Assembly (NCBI RefSeq): GCF_900111585.1
Contig: NZ_FOHI01000001.1
Coordinates: 186,001 to 250,000, forward strand
Reading direction: 5' to 3'
Length of the DNA: 64,000 nucleotides
Source: Nitrosospira multiformis
Lineage (GTDB): Bacteria > Pseudomonadota > Gammaproteobacteria > Burkholderiales > Nitrosomonadaceae
This document shows positions 62,745-64,000 of this stretch, one piece after another; the stretch's first letter is position 1, and each line of letters begins with the position of its first letter. Below the pieces are notes generated by a model. That model saw nothing but the letters and a program-made list of their open reading frames with translations, searched no databases and had not been told where the DNA came from. The position numbers and the translations under genes were made by a program.

Positions 62745-63886
62745 CCTTTTGCCGTATCCGCATCGCTTCCTTTGATACCACTCTGGGGAAGCGACCGCAA
62801 TAATTGCGCGGTTTGGGCGACGATGTCGTTCAGATCGAACTTCTCTTCGACTCGTTTTCGGGCTGCTTCCCCCATCCTGATACGGATCGAATTGCTCGTC
62901 ATCAGGGTGACGACATCATTGGCCAGGCCTTCCGTATCTCCGGGTTTTTTCAGCAGACCGGTACCGCCTACCTCGACAATATCGACCACGCCCCCGACAT
63001 TCGTAGCCACCACCGGAAGGCCTGATGCCATCGCTTCCACAATCACTAGGGGCATTGCTTCAGAATACGAAGTTGACACAACGAGATCAAGGCAGGGGTA
63101 GATTTTTGTCATGTCCCGCTGGAGACCTGCCATATGAATGTGATCTGTCAGATCGTGCTCGTCGATTTCGTTCTGGAGCTCTCGCCGCATCGGCCCTTCG
63201 CCCACCAGTACGAAATGGCAGTTCTTGAGCCTCTTATGGGCTAGCTGCGCCATGCGAACGAACATTTCCGGTCCTTTCTCGGGCGAGAGGCGACCGATGA
63301 AGCCTACGAGGGGTGCTTCCGGAGGGATCTTGATCAAGGAATGAAGGTAATTGGACTTAGGAGCCGGATAGAAGATCTTTGTATCAATTCCGTTAGGAAT
63401 GAAGCGCAGTTTGGTGCTCGTTACGCCCAGGGTCAACGCTTGGAAGTAGGCGGTTTTTGCAACCACGCTGATATGGGTATTCATGAGCTTGTGCACTTCA
63501 AAATCACGCATGCTCAGGTAGCGTCCGTGGATAGTGGCTATTGCCGGAGTGTCGGTTAGCCTGCTCAGGATGCCTGCAAGCGAGTGCGCATTTGGAAGGT
63601 GTGCATGGATGACGTCGATCGCATCCGCCCGGATAAGGCTGGCGCCAAGCAGGATAGACTGCCAGTCAGGCTCATCGGTGATAGGGGTGATGTGAACACT
63701 GCAACCGATATCGCGTAATTGGGATGTCAGTTTACCTTCCGCCACACAGAGGCAGGTGACACGAAAAGTATCCTGCGGGAGCCGTTCGAGTAACCTCAAG
63801 ACGTAAGTTTCCATTCCACCGACGATGGAAGCCCCTATGATCTCAAGAAGATTGATAGGTCGTTCGGCGGTTGAAATGATTTTCAC
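62723..63886 (-). CDS. GT4-family glycosyltransferase
   Basis: The 387-aa protein has the two Rossmann domains of GT-B enzymes. The N-terminal part has GGMETYVLRLLERLPQ and IHAHLPNAHSLAG. The C-terminal part has VGFIGRLSPEKGPEMFVRMA, FVLVGEGPMRREL, and EAMPLVIVEAMASGLPVVAT, with the family's E-x7-E motif. It transfers a sugar from a nucleotide donor, probably in surface polysaccharide synthesis. GTG start. It begins 1 bp after the stop of the next gene to the right, so they are coupled. Confidence 0.94.
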   Translation of the reverse strand: MKIISTAERPINLLEIIGASIVGGMETYVLRLLERLPQDTFRVTCLCVAEGKLTSQLRDIGCSVHITPITDEPDWQSILLGASLIRADAIDVIHAHLPNAHSLAGILSRLTDTPAIATIHGRYLSMRDFEVHKLMNTHISVVAKTAYFQALTLGVTSTKLRFIPNGIDTKIFYPAPKSNYLHSLIKIPPEAPLVGFIGRLSPEKGPEMFVRMAQLAHKRLKNCHFVLVGEGPMRRELQNEIDEHDLTDHIHMAGLQRDMTKIYPCLDLVVSTSYSEAMPLVIVEAMASGLPVVATNVGGVVDIVEVGGTGLLKKPGDTEGLANDVVTLMTSNSIRIRMGEAARKRVEEKFDLNDIVAQTAQLLRSLPQSGIKGSDADTAKGYRKARS

Positions 63887-63887
63887 G

Positions 63888-64000
63888 TCAGCTTATCCCC
63901 AACCAGGCTGCGGCTGTCCCTCCCATGATCCGGTCGCGGCTGGATTTATCCACTTCGAGACGTTCCAGCAGCGTCAACACATCGTCAATTCGGCTTTTTA
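63888..64000 (-). CDS. C-terminal end of an amidohydrolase-like protein (partial)
   Basis: The frame open from the window edge ends RIDDVLTLLERLEVDKSSRD then RIMGGTAAAWLGIS. The segment RDRIMGGTAAAWLGI is the usual tail of amidohydrolase-2 (TIM-barrel metal-dependent hydrolase) proteins. Only 36 codons lie in the window, so the call is tentative. It is upstream of, and coupled to, the glycosyltransferase gene. Confidence 0.6.
   Translation of the reverse strand, partial: KSRIDDVLTLLERLEVDKSSRDRIMGGTAAAWLGIS

Noticed and set aside
1-64000. CRISPR array, rRNA, complete tRNA
   Set aside because: No regularly spaced repeats, no rRNA stretches and no cloverleaf found by reading; the only tRNA-like piece is the 3' fragment at 31018-31053.

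Overview
The window looks like chromosomal DNA of a betaproteobacterial ammonia oxidiser, most likely Nitrosomonadaceae and Nitrosospira-like. The best single marker is a His-rich small metal-binding protein of the SmbP type (50.1 kb), a family first known from Nitrosomonas. The Gram-negative type I secretion genes, lipoproteins and cache-domain sensor kinase fit, but the genus is inferred, not proven.

Region 1 (1-21.7 kb) is a dense antiphage island. It holds a complete type I Zorya system (zorABCD, tightly overlapping). Next comes a type IV McrBC restriction pair whose GTPase carries an EVE/PUA-like insert and is preceded by a small coupled gene. Then follow a stand-alone SIR2-domain protein and a convergent restriction-modification pair (MT-A70 adenine methyltransferase and BglII/BstYI-like endonuclease). 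A two-gene operon of a UvrD-like helicase and a DUF2290 protein closes the island; I cannot match it to a named defence system, and it is the best candidate here for something undescribed.

Region 2 (21.8-28 kb) is a graveyard. It contains a broken IS3-family element, a frameshifted MazG-like pyrophosphohydrolase and two decayed copies of a CheR-type methyltransferase flanking an AT-rich membrane-protein gene. A zinc metallopeptidase and an OrfA fragment of a second IS3 element follow.

Region 3 (28-37.5 kb) is rich in duplications. Two paralogous small genes lie in about 500-bp direct repeats on either side of an M32 carboxypeptidase gene. Three exported proteins follow. A NarX/NarL-like two-component pair comes next, with a deleted sister kinase beside it; its upstream region is repeated about 4.8 kb away and contains a dyad that could be a response-regulator site. 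A CRP/FNR regulator ends the region.

Region 4 (37.5-43.1 kb) is a type I secretion operon on the minus strand: RTX passenger, stem-loop, ABC exporter, HlyD-type adaptor, TolC-type outer-membrane protein.

Region 5 (43.4-64 kb) is more ordinary core and accessory DNA: YegP-like, cytochrome P450, a predicted alpha/alpha-barrel protein, a macrodomain protein, DUF5335, isoaspartyl peptidase, smbP, an Agd3-like exported polysaccharide deacetylase and a VOC protein. An autoregulated HTH pair with a perfect operator follows. After it come RNA 3'-phosphate cyclase divergent from an MJ1316-domain protein, a tyrosinase with a MelC1-like partner, and membrane/glycosyltransferase genes. No rRNA, complete tRNA or CRISPR array was seen.
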